This document shows positions 21,534 to 33,110 of a DNA stretch of 64,000 nucleotides, in pieces (position 1 is the stretch's first letter; each line of letters starts with the position of its first letter). The notes beneath the pieces are model-generated. The model was not told the DNA's origin. It ran no database searches and saw only the letters and a list, made by a program, of their open reading frames with translations. This stretch comes from Galeopsis tetrahit. Taxonomy: Eukaryota > Streptophyta > Magnoliopsida > Lamiales > Lamiaceae. The stretch lies in contig OY776123.1 in assembly GCA_963675135.1 (NCBI GenBank), positions 89,005,596 through 89,069,595 of the forward strand. The letters are read 5' to 3'. A program made the translations under genes and the position numbers.

Positions 21534-23847
21534 ATGACTGATCAAGCCGTATCAAATGGAGTTGCCGTCAGAATTAGCGACGATGATTTGAATCCTCCAG
21601 GCTGCTGCTCCGTCTCTGTACCCTTTATGCAAAAGGTACGATCTTCGTTTTCCTGATTATGTTTTAATGTGTTGTACTGTACAATACATCACTGATTAAT
21701 TGTATGGTTAAATAAACGGGTGTAGATAATAGCGGAGACGTTGGGGACGTACTTCTTGATATTTGCGGGATGTGGGGCGGTGGTGGTGAACAACGACAAA
21801 GAGAAGGTGGTGACGCTGCCCGGAATAGCTATAGTGTGGGGGCTCGTCGTCATGGTTATGGTGTACTCCGTCGGACATATTTCCGGTGCCCATTTTAACC
21901 CTGCCGTCACCCTTGCTTTCGCGTCCTGCAAGAGGTTTCCCTGGAAACAGGTAAGATGAGACGAAATTATTTCGACCCCAATTTTGACTTAATTTGTCAA
22001 GTCATACCAAATTTTGCAAAAAGGAAATAAATTAAGTTACACAAAAAATTGATGGGAGGTTGTTAATTAGAGTCTCGTTTTAGTATAATATTGCACGTGG
22101 AAATGAAGAATTCAATTACTTGAATTTAGAAAAGAAAAGAAAACTACCTCATAAAGAAAGTAGAGGGTTAGTTTCGTAATTAACGAAAAAAAGACTTCTT
22201 GGTTGGTTGTGAAATTATTAGTTAGGTGTTCTATTTTACATCATTTAATAATTGCATAGTCTTAATATAAAGAATATAATATTGGTTGAGTGTAAATAAA
22301 GTTAAATATAATATTTTTCATTCAAATACACGTTGACTCGATTTCAATTAGTTCAGATTGAATTTAAGTATTATCTATCTATATTGTACTGATCGATTCT
22401 CCCATACTATATTGTTAGGTCCCAGCATATATCGCGGCTCAAGTAGTGGGGTCCACGTTAGCAAGCGGAACCCTACGACTATTGTTCAGTGGACCCCATG
22501 ACCATTTTGCCGGAACCATACCACAGGGTTCCGACGTTCAATCGCTGGTGATGGAATTTATCATCACGTTCTACCTCATGTTCGTCATTTCCGGCGTCGC
22601 CACCGACAACCGAGCTGTAACTACACTACTACACTCAATCAATTCTACCAAATTATTGGTCAAATATTAAACTCGAAATTGATTGAAAAATGACAAAGAA
22701 GAGTAATCAGACAAACTAATTTATTTGATTTGGTCCACATGTGCCAAAGATAGGCATCATTAAAGTAAAGATTTGGAAATTGTCCTATTTTTTTTTTGTA
22801 ATTTGGTGTAGGGTGATATTGACTTATAGATTAATTTAATTTAATGGTTGATATTTATGGGTGCAGATTGGAGAGCTTGCTGGCCTTGCCGTTGGAGCTA
22901 CCATTTTGCTTAATGTGATGTTTGCCGGGTACATACGTTTTCACAAATATATCTACGTTTTCCTTTTTCGAATATCTTAAATTTAAATTATAGCTACGTT
23001 TCCTGTTTTACTTTGTTGACAATTTTACCTCTAATGAAACTTACTTCATAATTACTCATTAACACTGAATTAAGACAAGACTCGACCACTTTGGAATTTA
23101 TATGGAATATCAAGGGTAAAATTGGCATATTAGCTCAATTTAATCATATTACTGATTTTTTTTAATTTGTATATAAAGTCAAATATATCTATTTTTATAG
23201 ACATATGAAATAATAGAATTATGGTTTATGTTAGTAATAAATAAGGGTATACGAGTCTTTTGATGCTCTAATAAATGCGAAAATTGATTTATGTGAATGA
23301 ATGAAATGAAAAAAATAAAAAGTTTGTTTTGATACTTGATTCCATATCTTGTTAAAAATCATAGTTTATTTATCATGATTATAGAGATATCCTGAAATGG
23401 TGGAATGAAACATGGTAAGTTATTTATTTAAGATCAATGATTTATTTATGAATGATCATAGGGATAATATTTAATCACATGGGCAGAGATTTGATAATAA
23501 TGAGACATACATGTTCTTATATTACATTATACTCTTTCCGTTTCAAAATGTGTGTCGTTTTAGAGAATTTGTATCGAATTACGAATATGCTCGTATAAAT
23601 CTTACAGAATGTGCGTTGTTCGTGAAACAGGGCGGTATCTGGGGCGTCGATGAATCCAGCAAGAAGTTTAGGGCCAGCAATAGTGTCAAATAAATACAAG
23701 GGCATATGGATCTACATATTAGGGCCTACTGCAGGGGCAATAGCTGGAGGTTGGGCCTACAATGTTGTTAGATTCACAGATAAACCTCTACGTGAGATTA
23801 CTAAAAGTGCCTCTTTTCTCAAAAGTGCCCGATCCAACTCCCGTTGA
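21534..23847 (+). CDS. NIP aquaporin (nodulin-26-like, subgroup I filter)
   Basis: Five exons: 21534-21635, 21726-21950, 22419-22616, 22867-22928, 23631-23847; all introns GT-AG; 267 residues, the normal NIP size. It encodes a six-helix membrane channel of the major intrinsic protein family, predicted to pass water, glycerol, lactate or metalloids such as arsenite. The two NPA boxes are intact: HFNPAV (residues about 91-95) and SMNPARS (about 202-208). The predicted aromatic/arginine filter is Trp72, Val192, Ala201, Arg207, i.e. W-V-A-R of NIP subgroup I. The C-tail KSASFLKSARS resembles the phosphorylatable tail of nodulin-26. A paralogue with the same exon plan lies 10 kb downstream. Subgroup is well supported; substrate is inferred. 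Confidence 0.93.
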
Positions 23848-24299
23848 CCCGGTCTTGACGTATGTATACTTTGGAAGTGTTTGCAAATGCAACTGACAGT
23901 TTCTAAAATTACTTTTTAGTCAAAAGTTGTACGTGGATGTTTTGAAAGTATGTAATTCTGGAAACAGTTTGTTTTGTTGACAAACACTACCTTTGTATTT
24001 CTCTCTAACTTGTAATACTTAAAAGGTAAAGTGTAATTTCATGAAATAAATCGTGAGTTTTAGCAATTTTGGTATTGATGGATCCTAATCATAGTGTGAA
24101 TCAATGTTACAAGATTGCAATACAAATAATACTAGGCAGCTTATGTTTCTCCTATTTGCTTCTTTATCACTAGTGTTGTTAAGCGAATCGAGCTGTTTAT
24201 GAATTCAAGTATTGAGCTCAACCCGAACAACAGTTCTAATCACTGCTTATCTTCTTTTTCTCTCATCTTTTCCTTTAAAAGGAATTGAGTGGCCCGGCT
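23848..24299. other. 3' UTR and spacer after the first NIP gene
   Basis: Likely 3' UTR (AATAAA-like motif ATGAAATAAATC near 24040) and short spacer up to the hAT MITE. No gene seen. Confidence 0.4.
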
Positions 24300-24307
24300 C
24301 TAGTACT

Positions 24308-24673
24308 TAGGGGTGTAAGTGAGTTGAGTCAACTTGCGAGCTACTCGTGCTCGACTCGGAAAAAGATCGAAATCGACTTGAAGTTAATCGAGTCGAGTTT
24401 CGAGTTCATAAATACTCGGCTGGAAAGGCTCACGAGCCTAATCGAGTTTAGACAATATTTATTATTTGTCATTAATATACTGTATAATTTATATTTATAT
24501 ACAAGTAATTGAGTCGAACTGAGTTTATTTAAAAAAAAAAAAAGTTTTATTATTAATTTTGAAAATTATATAAGTAATTGAGTTTCTTATCGAGTCGAGC
24601 TCGATTTTAAAAAATTTAGGTTCGAACGAGTCGAGTTTCAAGCTTAGCACTACTCGGCTCATTAACACCTCTA
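24308..24673. mobile_element. hAT-type MITE with 8-bp duplication
   Basis: The ends read TAGGGGTGTAAGTGAG (left) and TAGAGGTGTTAATGAG (right, reversed). Flanked by identical 8-bp repeats CTAGTACT at 24300-24307 and 24674-24681, the duplication length of hAT elements. The interior is rich in GAGTCGAG/CTCGACTC phrases, partly palindromic, and is non-coding. 366 bp. Confidence 0.85.
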
Positions 24674-24902
24674 CTAGTACTGATCCACCTTGTAATAGTA
24701 ATACACACATAAATGGCTTTTATAATTTATAGTACTACATGCAATTCAAGATTACAATAATGTGGCTTTAAATGATACCAAGTGTCATATTAGGTGTCTC
24801 ACAATCTAATTAGAGCACTGTGCATTATATGTACGAAAATTCGATTTAAATTAGTACTAAGCAGAATTGGATAGTAACATTAGTAATACTATATAGTACT
24901 AC

Positions 24903-25377
24903 CAGTGTCCAAAACTCCTACAATAACATTCTTGCCTCCCATGATCTCATCAGCTGAGTTGAGGACATAACAACTTAGTTCAAGTCAGCTGATAGTCAAA
25001 ACAGCTAAGAAAAGCTCAAGTCATCTGATTGCGACAGTTTTCAATGAATAACTTCTAAATGGTTAATTCGTTGTATGCCAATTAGTCCCGTCAAAAAAAA
25101 AAAAAAATAGTTGTTAGCTAATTCATTAGACATTATTCATCTATAAATACAACTCAGTTCAATATGGAAACTGTTGTTGAGTGAATTAGATTGATCATAC
25201 ACAAGAGAGCTAGTTACGACACTTTAGAGTCTTTTTAGCTTGAATGTAGCTATAAATGATGCTCGCTTTCGCTTCATCTTTCGAACCCTTGACGGAGTGC
25301 AAATACGAGTGGTGGAGGTCTTCGATTTCTTCGAAAGTTTTCGCCCCGCTGTGCTCTCCCAGGTACACTATGTACAC
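24903..25377 (-). pseudogene. Subtilase relic (propeptide exon and catalytic-Asp exon)
   Basis: Two pieces of a second S8 subtilase remain on the minus strand, both missed by ORF calling. Piece 1 (25377 down to about 25245), right after an AG acceptor, encodes VYIVYLGEHSGAK and then a stretch ending ASIIYSY: the start of the inhibitor_I9 propeptide, equivalent to exon 2 of the intact gene at 26062-29625. Piece 2 (about 24960 down to 24903) encodes DEIMGGKNVIVGVLDTG, the catalytic-Asp region, followed by a GT donor at the homologous position. The end of exon 2 and start of exon 3 are replaced by about 270 bp of foreign sequence, and no later exons are seen. It is a truncated tandem copy. Confidence 0.75.
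24961..25240. mobile_element. LTR-like insertion inside the subtilase relic
   Basis: Fills the gap between the two subtilase pieces. Read on the plus strand it has a TATA box (CTATAAATAC near 25141) followed by a GAGTGAATTAGATTGATC leader-like stretch, as in small LTRs. No target duplication was identified, so the identity is an inference. Confidence 0.35.
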
Positions 25378-25384
25378 CTGCATT

Positions 25385-26061
25385 TACAACATTACATAAC
25401 GATATAAGACCCGAAGTTCGGACACACATCAAATTATTCCATATGTATGTAAATTACTAAATAAATGAGACACTGAGAAGGCATAGAATAATTGGAAAAA
25501 ATGCCAAGTGATTATAATTCATTCTTCTTGAATTATTTGAATTATAATTCATGCCTTAATAGCCACTGCTTATACAACATTATCATTCTGTCTTATACAT
25601 TAATTTTCTAAATGCATTATGATTTTGACAAATACTGAGGGAATGTTTGTTTTCGGATTTCAAAATTCTATTGATTTGTATGTTTTGCGTGTTTGCTTTG
25701 GGATTTAAGTATATTATAGTAGGATTTATGGACGCATGACATAAAACGACAATGTTTTTTAGTTTTCGGCGAATCTGGAACGAAAATTGAACAAATTGCA
25801 AAAAAATTGGGACTAAATTGATACTTTTAAATTCTTAAACTCTAAATCTCATGCTTGAAAAAAATTCATCTTATTTATTGTTTCAGAAATCATGGTTAAA
25901 CGGGCTGACCCTATTAACCTAGTCCGAATAAACATCTCTAATATCAATATGAAAATCAATACAAATAGGTTGCTTAAAGAAAGCAGACTTAGAGACTTAT
26001 TTATTATTTCAGAAATCCGAGAATTAGGCCTAAACTATCCGAATGAGATCATCTGTTTCAA
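25385..26061. other. Spacer downstream of the subtilase gene
   Basis: Likely 3' flank of the minus-strand subtilase. A phrase GGGAATGTTTGTTTTCGGATT (25639) resembles a single Tourist-like end. ORFs at 25583-25801 and 25892-26098 have no motif. Confidence 0.4.
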
Positions 26062-29000
26062 TTATCGTGAAACTACAATAGGACTTGTCACGTTATGATT
26101 GCCATCACTCCAAGTGTACCAACCAAATGCATAACCATTTTGAATATTGCCACTACCCCTTATCAAAATAGTGAAACTCTTCTTTTCCCCAATACTATTG
26201 AAGTTCAAAGTGTTGGGTGAAATCTCCACCGTGTAACCCGGCGGAGATTCCACCCTAACTTCGTAAACACCCCCTCCACTCTCGACATTTGTCAGTGTCC
26301 TGTTCACGGAGACGCCCCCGCCAACAGAGACCGAAACAGAGGGGTAGTTGAGATCAACGGGTCGAGGAATATCATTAGGACAAGTAAAAGATGGTTCCAT
26401 AATTCGAATGGTGGAATTATAGTTGCAAAGGTAAAGGAGATAATCCGCGTAATTTGCGTCGTAGACTAGGCCCGGGTGAAGGGCGTTCGAGGGTTGGAAA
26501 TGGCCCGATCCGTAGTTGAAAGGAGTAGCCGGAGCATTTCCGGAGCCGTCGCTAATGGGTTGGCCAATGTTGTTGGTCCGGGTGGCGGTGGTCATCACGG
26601 CTGACCTCACGGCGGCTGCGCTCCAATTTGGATACACCGACTTGACTAGCGCGGCTGCAGCCGCTACGTGGGGGCAGGACATGGAGGTGCCGGAGAGGAT
26701 GTTGTACTTAACGAGGCGATTGTCGTCGTACAACCCTGTCGGAGAATTCGCCTCGCTCCATGCCGCCAAGATGTTCAATCCCGGGGCAATAATATCGGGC
26801 TACAAAATAGACAAAAAAATGTATCAGACGGTTTTGATATGAAATCAGATGGTTACCATAGAATTCAAAATTTCCAAAAAAAAAAAAAGTACATATATAT
26901 AAATATATATATGTGCGAAATAATAGTAAAGTTGGAATATGTACGTACTGCACCTTCAAAATGTAAGGATCAAGAGAATTTGGGCCGACGGAGGAGAAGC
27001 TAGCCACGAAGGGCGACGGTTCGTTGCCTAAAAAAGTCGTGACGGGGAGGACACGCGCCGTAGCGTCGGGAGTAGTTGTGACATAATTAAGAATTGTAGC
27101 CGAATTATTTGCAAATACAGCCGTTCCAGGAATAACATGAGCATCAACTGGAACTGAAATTCCATAAATTGAATTTTCCAAAATTACCCCTACCCCACCT
27201 GCCCTTCTCACTTCCAAACCCTTCTCCACATCCCTACTGAATCCAATCATACAAAAAACTATTTTCCCTTTTACGAGCTCGGGCGAAAGACTTCCCGATA
27301 GACACGACCTGTACGTACGTACAAAATCATGGTCCAAAATTATCAAGATTCGTTCATATATATAAATTATAACGACAATAATTTTGATACGTACCCCGAT
27401 GTTTTAGTATCCGTAGTGCCGGGTATTTCAACATCGCCAGCATAAACTAAAGGCCTCATATTGCTAACATACGCCGGTGTTACCGTTTGGCCCTTTTGAT
27501 AAAATTGCACATACTCATGAAAATTGTACATGTTCAAATTATAGAAAAATGTGCATATACTCGTGAAAAATTGTACATGTTCAAATTATAGAAAAATGTG
27601 CATATACTCGTGAAAAATTGTACATGTTCAAATTATAGAAAAATTGTACAGGTTCAAATTATAGAAAAATGTGCACATACTCGTCAAAAATTGTACATGT
27701 TCAAATTATAGAAAAATGTGCACATACTCATGCATGAAAAATTGTACATGTTCAAATTATAGAAAAATGTGCAATAAATTATACCTGAAGTACAATTCCA
27801 TTTCCGAGAAGTAGGGGTGAACTAAAAACTCGATCGATACTGCTCGCGCCAACCGTAAAAATCCAGGGCGCCACATTACTCACCGTCGACGCCCCAGGCC
27901 CGAAATTCCCTCCACTCGCCACTACCAAGATATCGCGTTTGGCCGCGTGAAAGGCGCCAAATGCAATGGCGTCTTGCTCGAACGAAGAAACTTTATTAGA
28001 TGCGATGGAGATACTGATTATGTGGACGCCGTCAGATATAGCGTCGTCGAAAGCTGCAAGCATGTCTTCGAAAAGGCACGTGTTTTGTAAACTTTTAGAT
28101 TGGTTCGGAATCACCCAACATACTTTGTAAATTGCAAGGCGGGCCAGGGTGACTCCACCTGCCGCCGTTCCGTTGGCGAATCCTCTGAGAGATCCGGCGT
28201 TGGGGACCTCTCGGCCTGCCACGGTGGAGGCAGTGTGGGTGCCGTGGCCCTCCCTATCTCGGGCTGATCGAAAATCGATTTTTTCGTTTAACGGGCCGTA
28301 ATTAGCCTCGTAACCTCTTATGTAGTAACGAGCTCCTATCAGTTTCCTGAAAGAGTTAATTAAACACAAAAACTTATATACAATATTTCGTGTAACGTTT
28401 GAATTCTGAAATATAAGTATGAAATATGTACCTGTTACAATTGGATGTGTCGAAATTGGCGCCTGTCTGGCAAATTCCTTTCCATGATTTAGGAATGGGT
28501 CCCATTCTTTCATCATTGAAACTTTGTGATTCCGGCCATACCCCTGGTCACATGAATAATATAAATAGATTTTAATTTCGAAATTACGTGCGGGCCCTGC
28601 GTTCAGTATAAATTGACTCTATAAAAACTGTTTGCACCTAACCACTAGACCAACTATTTGGGTTACGTAATACATAATATAATAATTAGTACATTATTAT
28701 TATTATTCAATGAATAATTTAAATATTACCGGTATCAAGTATTCCAATTATAGCATCTTTTCCAGAATTAGCCTTGCGCTCATTTCCATTAATAGAATTT
28801 CCTTGTGAAAGTGAGTCAACGAAATCCCAAGACCTTGTAGTTTGAATTCGGTAGCGTTTGGGATCACTTTTTATTACTGCAACCACTCCTTTCATTTCTG
28901 CCCACAATATAAACGAGGATGAAATAATTTCGTCACATCTAAAAGTCTGAAAAATTATTATTAAACGTACGGGATAAGTTGTGAGCTTCGTCTGGGGTGA

Positions 29001-29625
29001 GAAGCGCGGAGAAGCCATTGATTATGTTTTTATAATTGTAAAGAAGAGAAGCGTTGGCTTCCTCTACCGATTTCTTCACTGACGTTAAGTATGAAAAATG
29101 ATTTCTTTCAATTTCAAACAAGCTTTTTTTTGTATTAATTTGGCCTCCAAGGTTAACTATATATACCTGCATGCATGTACAATATTAATTTACGTGTTAC
29201 GTTACTACCTCCGTCCCTGAAAAACTTGCATTTTGTAGCACGGAGTTTAGGGAAAAAAATGTAATGATTAGTTGAATTGAGCGTATGGTGCACATTGCGA
29301 GAATCACTACAAAAAAGTCTAATTTTGATACTATTAATTTACAGACGGATATCCAATCTGTCTCTAATAGGTACGGATTAGATACAGGTTAGTTAAAAAA
29401 TCGAGATTTGAAATAAAAAATAAATGAAAAACCGTCTCTAATCGTACTATCAAAATCAGACATTTTTTGTTGTGAATGAGTGTACAAGCTTTTCAGAAAT
29501 GGAGGAAGTATAATTTAGGAAATCATGAAATAAATATTAAGAAAAACCTGGCGCTGTGCGAGTGAAATTGAGAGATGAAGAATGATAAAAAATAGAACAA
29601 TTACAGTACTAGGATAATTCTTCAT
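26062..29625 (-). CDS. Subtilisin-like serine protease (SBT5-type subtilase)
   Basis: Eight exons on the minus strand: 29625-29548, 29166-28971, 28897-28730, 28543-28432, 28346-27785, 27492-27395, 27308-26954, 26799-26062. The frame closes to 768 residues, normal for plant subtilases. Order: signal peptide (1-24, ends SLAQ), inhibitor_I9 propeptide (from VYIVNLGG), S8 catalytic domain with inserted PA domain (exons 6-7), and C-terminal fibronectin-like domain. The catalytic set is intact: Asp146 (ILDTG), His219 (GHGTHTAST), Asn332 (SGGNFGP), Ser562 (GTSMSCPH). Exon 5 (LARLAIYKVCW, DDAISDGVHIISISI) and the C-terminal part look closest to Arabidopsis SBT5.6-type enzymes, from memory. Predicted to be secreted to the apoplast and self-processed. 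One oddity is FSSVGPN where most members have FSSRGPN. Confidence 0.92.
27500..27780. repeat. Tandem repeat in subtilase intron 5
   Basis: Five to six imperfect copies of a unit of about 30-50 bp, each containing TTGTACATGTTCAAATTATA and GAAAAATGTGCATATACTCG, fill nearly the whole intron between exons 5 and 6 (27493-27784). Copies differ by small deletions. No coding role. Confidence 0.85.
29205..29508. mobile_element. Stowaway-like MITE in subtilase intron 1
   Basis: The left end is CTACCTCCGTCCCTGAAAAA and the right end, reversed, is CTTCCTCCATTTCTGAAAAG. TA lies on both sides (29203-29204 and 29509-29510). It carries the CACTA MITE 29305-29474 inside it, and both lie within the first intron of the minus-strand subtilase. 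Confidence 0.65.
29305..29474. mobile_element. CACTA-type MITE nested in a Stowaway
   Basis: Begins CACTACAAAAAAGTCTAATT and ends AGACATTTTTTGTTGTG. AAT flanks both sides (29302-29304 and 29475-29477). 170 bp, with arms pairing over about 25 bases (TTTTGATA/TATCAAAA). The CACTA motif is intact at the left; the right end has TTGTG. Confidence 0.7.
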
Positions 29626-30143
29626 ATTTTTCTTTTGAGTAATAATTCTCTGAGAAATCAAAATGCTAATTTATAAGGTGACAAAATTATTTAATTGATG
29701 TAATTATAATATTAAATCCTGTTTATTAGACCTAATTTATAGTAGTAGTATATTATGGCTTGATCATGGGAAACCGAAATATATATGGGGAAGTTATGTT
29801 CTTTACATTATTTTCAAATTTTCATTCACGTTTCATTCAAGATTTTGTTTTCAAAAAAAAAAAAAAAAATCAAGATTTGACATTAACTATTAAAATTAAA
29901 TTTCTTAATTAATACTCCCTCCCTTCGGCTATAAGTAATTTCTCTTTCTTTTGGATGTACATTCTTTTTTTTTTTTTTTGAACATAAATTAAGTAATTTA
30001 TTAAATTATGAGACGTAAATTAAAATATTATCTTTTTTGGAAGGTTTTCAAAAAAAAGTGAAAGTTACGATATGTAAATAATTTTTTTCTCTATAAAAAT
30101 TAGAAAATCATACTCCGTAGTAAAAAAAAAAATTTAAATAATT
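29626..30143. other. Subtilase promoter region and spacer
   Basis: 5' flank of the minus-strand subtilase. Contains an orphan Stowaway end (CTCCCTCCCTTCGG near 29915) and A/T runs. No gene. Confidence 0.4.
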
Positions 30144-31373
30144 AGGAGGGTGTATTCAATTGAGATTCTGTTGGATTTTTTTGGACTTTAAAAAGTCAGT
30201 AGATTTAGAAAATCTATAGACTCTATGCAGAGTTTGACTGACTTTTTTATTGATTTATATGGATTTTTATAGATTTGACAGGATTTTAAAATACACATTT
30301 TTTTATTAATTTACATGAATTTTCATAAACTACGCCCCTAAAACTATGGGTGCAAACATATATCGAACACACTTGTATATAAAAAAAATTATATAAATTA
30401 TTTAGAAAAAATACCAAAAATATATTAGTTAAAAAAAAAAATATTATTCATCATTATTATTCTCATCTTCATTTCCACGGTTATACCTCGGCTTCAGTTC
30501 TGTGTTGTAATTGGCTTTGAGAAAGCAATTCCAAAATTTGTCTTCCATGTCGAGATGTGGTGAATGTTGATCTTTTTCATATTCGATTGGAAATTCATGA
30601 CATTCTTTCCGAAGAAAGTTATGTAATCCAGCCAATACTAACTCTGCTTGTGTTTGAAATGAGAACAGAGGTAGGTTTTGAAAATTGTGAATGACAAATT
30701 GCATTTCTGGGGTAACTACCTTGACCACCAAAATCTTTTAGATGATATCGAACACCACGTGCTAACTTTAAGATCGTGAATAAATGTTCTTGAGATCTTA
30801 AAGTTGGCAATGGTATAAATTAGGCGATCAAGAATATATTATTGCTAACCTAACGGTGTCAACTGTGCCGATATACTATAATTTTTAAGGAGAGAACATA
30901 ATTTTAAAATACAGAGATGTAATCTTTTTCACGATAATAATGATGGTGAAGAATCTGTTATGCTTATTGAAGAACATAGTTACGTTTCTTGATATTATTT
31001 CGTTTGAAGAAGAGGGCTGTGCAAGAATGTCTGTGTGTGCTTTCGAATGAGACTTTGAAATTTTGTTAGAAAAACAACAAAGTTTTTTTTTCCTTCTCTT
31101 TCAGGGCCTTCTGAGAGAATCCGCTGAAATCTCTAGTTTTTAGAAGAGATTTTGAATAGTGAAATTTATTTATATTTTTGAAGGAGAATCCAACGAAATC
31201 CATAGAGTATTAAAATCCATATATTGTTGAATACCTAAAAATTTCTAAAGACTTTTTAAAATCCGTATTGAATACCTCAAAATTTTGAAAGACATTTAAA
31301 AATTCGGATTGAATACCCCCCGATTTTAAAAGTAAAAAAAAAATCCAACAGAATCTCAATTGAATACACCCCC
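30144..31373 (-). mobile_element. PIF/Harbinger element, internally deleted
   Basis: The left end is GGAGGGTGTATTCAATTGAG; the right end reversed is GGGGGTGTATTCAATTGAG. The repeats continue for about 40 bp. TTA flanks both sides (30141-30143 and 31374-31376). About 1.2 kb, shorter than an autonomous element. A degenerate transposase piece lies inside on the minus strand. The ends place it clearly in the PIF/Harbinger superfamily. Confidence 0.8.
30444..30810 (-). pseudogene. PIF/Harbinger transposase C-terminal remnant
   Basis: Two overlapping minus-strand frames together show the end of a DDE_Tnp_4-type transposase. The first (30810-30619) has ARGVRYHLKDFGGQG, like the RGVRYHLKEF segment before the last catalytic region. 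The second (30731-30444) has LPLFSFQTQAELVLAGLHNF followed by LRKECHEFP, the usual C-terminal ALHNF-type end. The frame changes between them, and the segment with the N-x-x-E-L-F-N-x-R-H motif is missing. N-terminal and most catalytic parts are absent. Confidence 0.7.
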
Positions 31374-32238
31374 TTAGTTTGTATGTTTACGGATTTTAAA
31401 TTTTTAGTCGTTTCACCGACAATCATTAGATAATACGTACAGAGATTTGATTCAAAACAAGAGTCAAAATGGGGAAAATTATAAAATACATTAATTAGGT
31501 AATTTAGGTCGATTCCATTTAAAATTCTTTAAATTTTTAAATTTTCAAAATACATTTTAAGGTGTCTAATTTACATTCTCTTTATTCAATTTACATCCTG
31601 AAAATTTTCAAAATGCATCATATAACTTTGGTCGATTCCATTTTAAATCTTTTAAATTTTCACTTTTTTCAAAATACGTTCTAAAGTGTCCATTTTACAT
31701 CATTTTTATCGAAAATTAAATTTTTTGCCAAAATTGAGGCTTCCGGTAAATTTGGTGATTGGGCGCCACATGTAATTAAAAATATGGCCAAGTCATCATC
31801 CCCCTCTTATAAATATAAATATCATATTTTGTTTATAACAAATGTACCAAAATATATACACTCACAAAACTTAACTCGATGGCCCCTGAAGAAGAAGAAA
31901 AAAAAAAAAAAAAACCTCCACGGAATTTACAAATGAAAGGAAGCGAAATTACAAAGTAAACGTAAAAGTAAAATCTTGTATTTGGTTGGATTGTGTCATT
32001 TGTATGTTTCATATGTAAATTGAGAAAATTTATAAAAAAGGTCATTTAGGCACCTAGCTTCTTAAATAAAGACAACTTTTATAATCTTTTTAAAAAAGGA
32101 CAAAAACGCATGTTAATAACCCATTATACCCTTATATTTAAATATGGAAATTAATTTATTAATTTAATAATTAAATAACAAGTCTTCATCTTCCTTATTT
32201 GTCGCCATAGATTTTTGGTTAATTTATTAATTTAATAA

Positions 32239-32657
32239 TTAAAGAACGGGTTTCTTGGCCGGAAAACTCAAATCTTCAAGCTTTTTGGTTAATCCATAAT
32301 GAATCAAACATAATCCCGCTGCATCTACAAACGATTGGCCATAGATTTCAGATTGGTGAAGCAACAATCCTCGATTTCCTCTTGAAATCGAGGGATCTTT
32401 TTCTTCTTTTAGTTTCTGTTTCAGTTTTGGGTGACCCCTCACGCCCAAAAACTGATTTCCGTTGATTCTCAAAGTTTCTGCTGCTTAGAGGCTTGTTCCT
32501 CTCTTTCAACGACGGTCATGGCTATAAGGTCTCGTCTCCTTTGCTCTTCCATAATTGTTTCCTCGATCTGTTCTTTCGACTGCACATGATCAAGAGACTT
32601 TCCACGCGATCGTTTCTTTATATTTCTAGGGGATTCAAACTTCACCGATTTCTTCAT
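32239..32657 (-). pseudogene. Unidentified coding remnant inside the MULE
   Basis: Two adjoining minus-strand frames look protein-like. The first starts at an ATG (32657) with MKKSVKFESPRNIKKRSRGK and runs 62 codons to 32469, rich in Glu, Arg and Gln. A second frame continues from there for about 77 codons to 32239 (RGHPKLKQKLKEEKDPSISR, then QSFVDAAGLCLIHYGL). The switch of frame at 32470 suggests one ancestral reading frame broken by a one-base indel. I do not recognise the family. It lies between the long inverted arms and so may be a captured host gene fragment. Confidence 0.4.
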
Positions 32658-32984
32658 TATGGATGACAGACGCGAAGCCGCCGGAGATACAGTAGAAACT
32701 TTTAATTCCAAGGGTCAGATGAAGAGTTTTGCCAAGGGTATGATTATTAATTCCACACGTACACACATAATTTGCAAAGAATTTAGGATTTTTTGAGATG
32801 ATTTTAATTTAGGTTCAATTTTGCTCTGTTTTCGTGAAATTGTGATGATTTACGTGCGTGTTGCTGAAATGTAGTTCATGATTATTTGTTATTGGTTTGG
32901 TCAAGGGATAATGCAAATCTTATTTTGCATATGTATACGTATTTCTGCATAATCACATTCTAATATGAAGACACCGTACTATTT

Positions 32985-33110
32985 TTTCTGCATTATTCAT
33001 TTTATTATGCAGTTTTAGATTTCATTGTTCTGCATTATTCATTTTATTATGCAGTTTTAGATTTCATTGTTTTGCATTATTCATTTTATTATGCAGATTT
33101 AGATTTTATA
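32985..33110. repeat. Tandem triplicate repeat
   Basis: Three copies of a 46-47-bp unit containing GCATTATTCATTTTATTATG and CAGTTTTAGATTTCATTGTT, nearly identical. Confidence 0.85.

Noticed and set aside
27500..27780. Regular repeats considered as a CRISPR-like array
   Set aside because: Repeats are contiguous and diverged with no unique spacers, inside a plant intron; a minisatellite.
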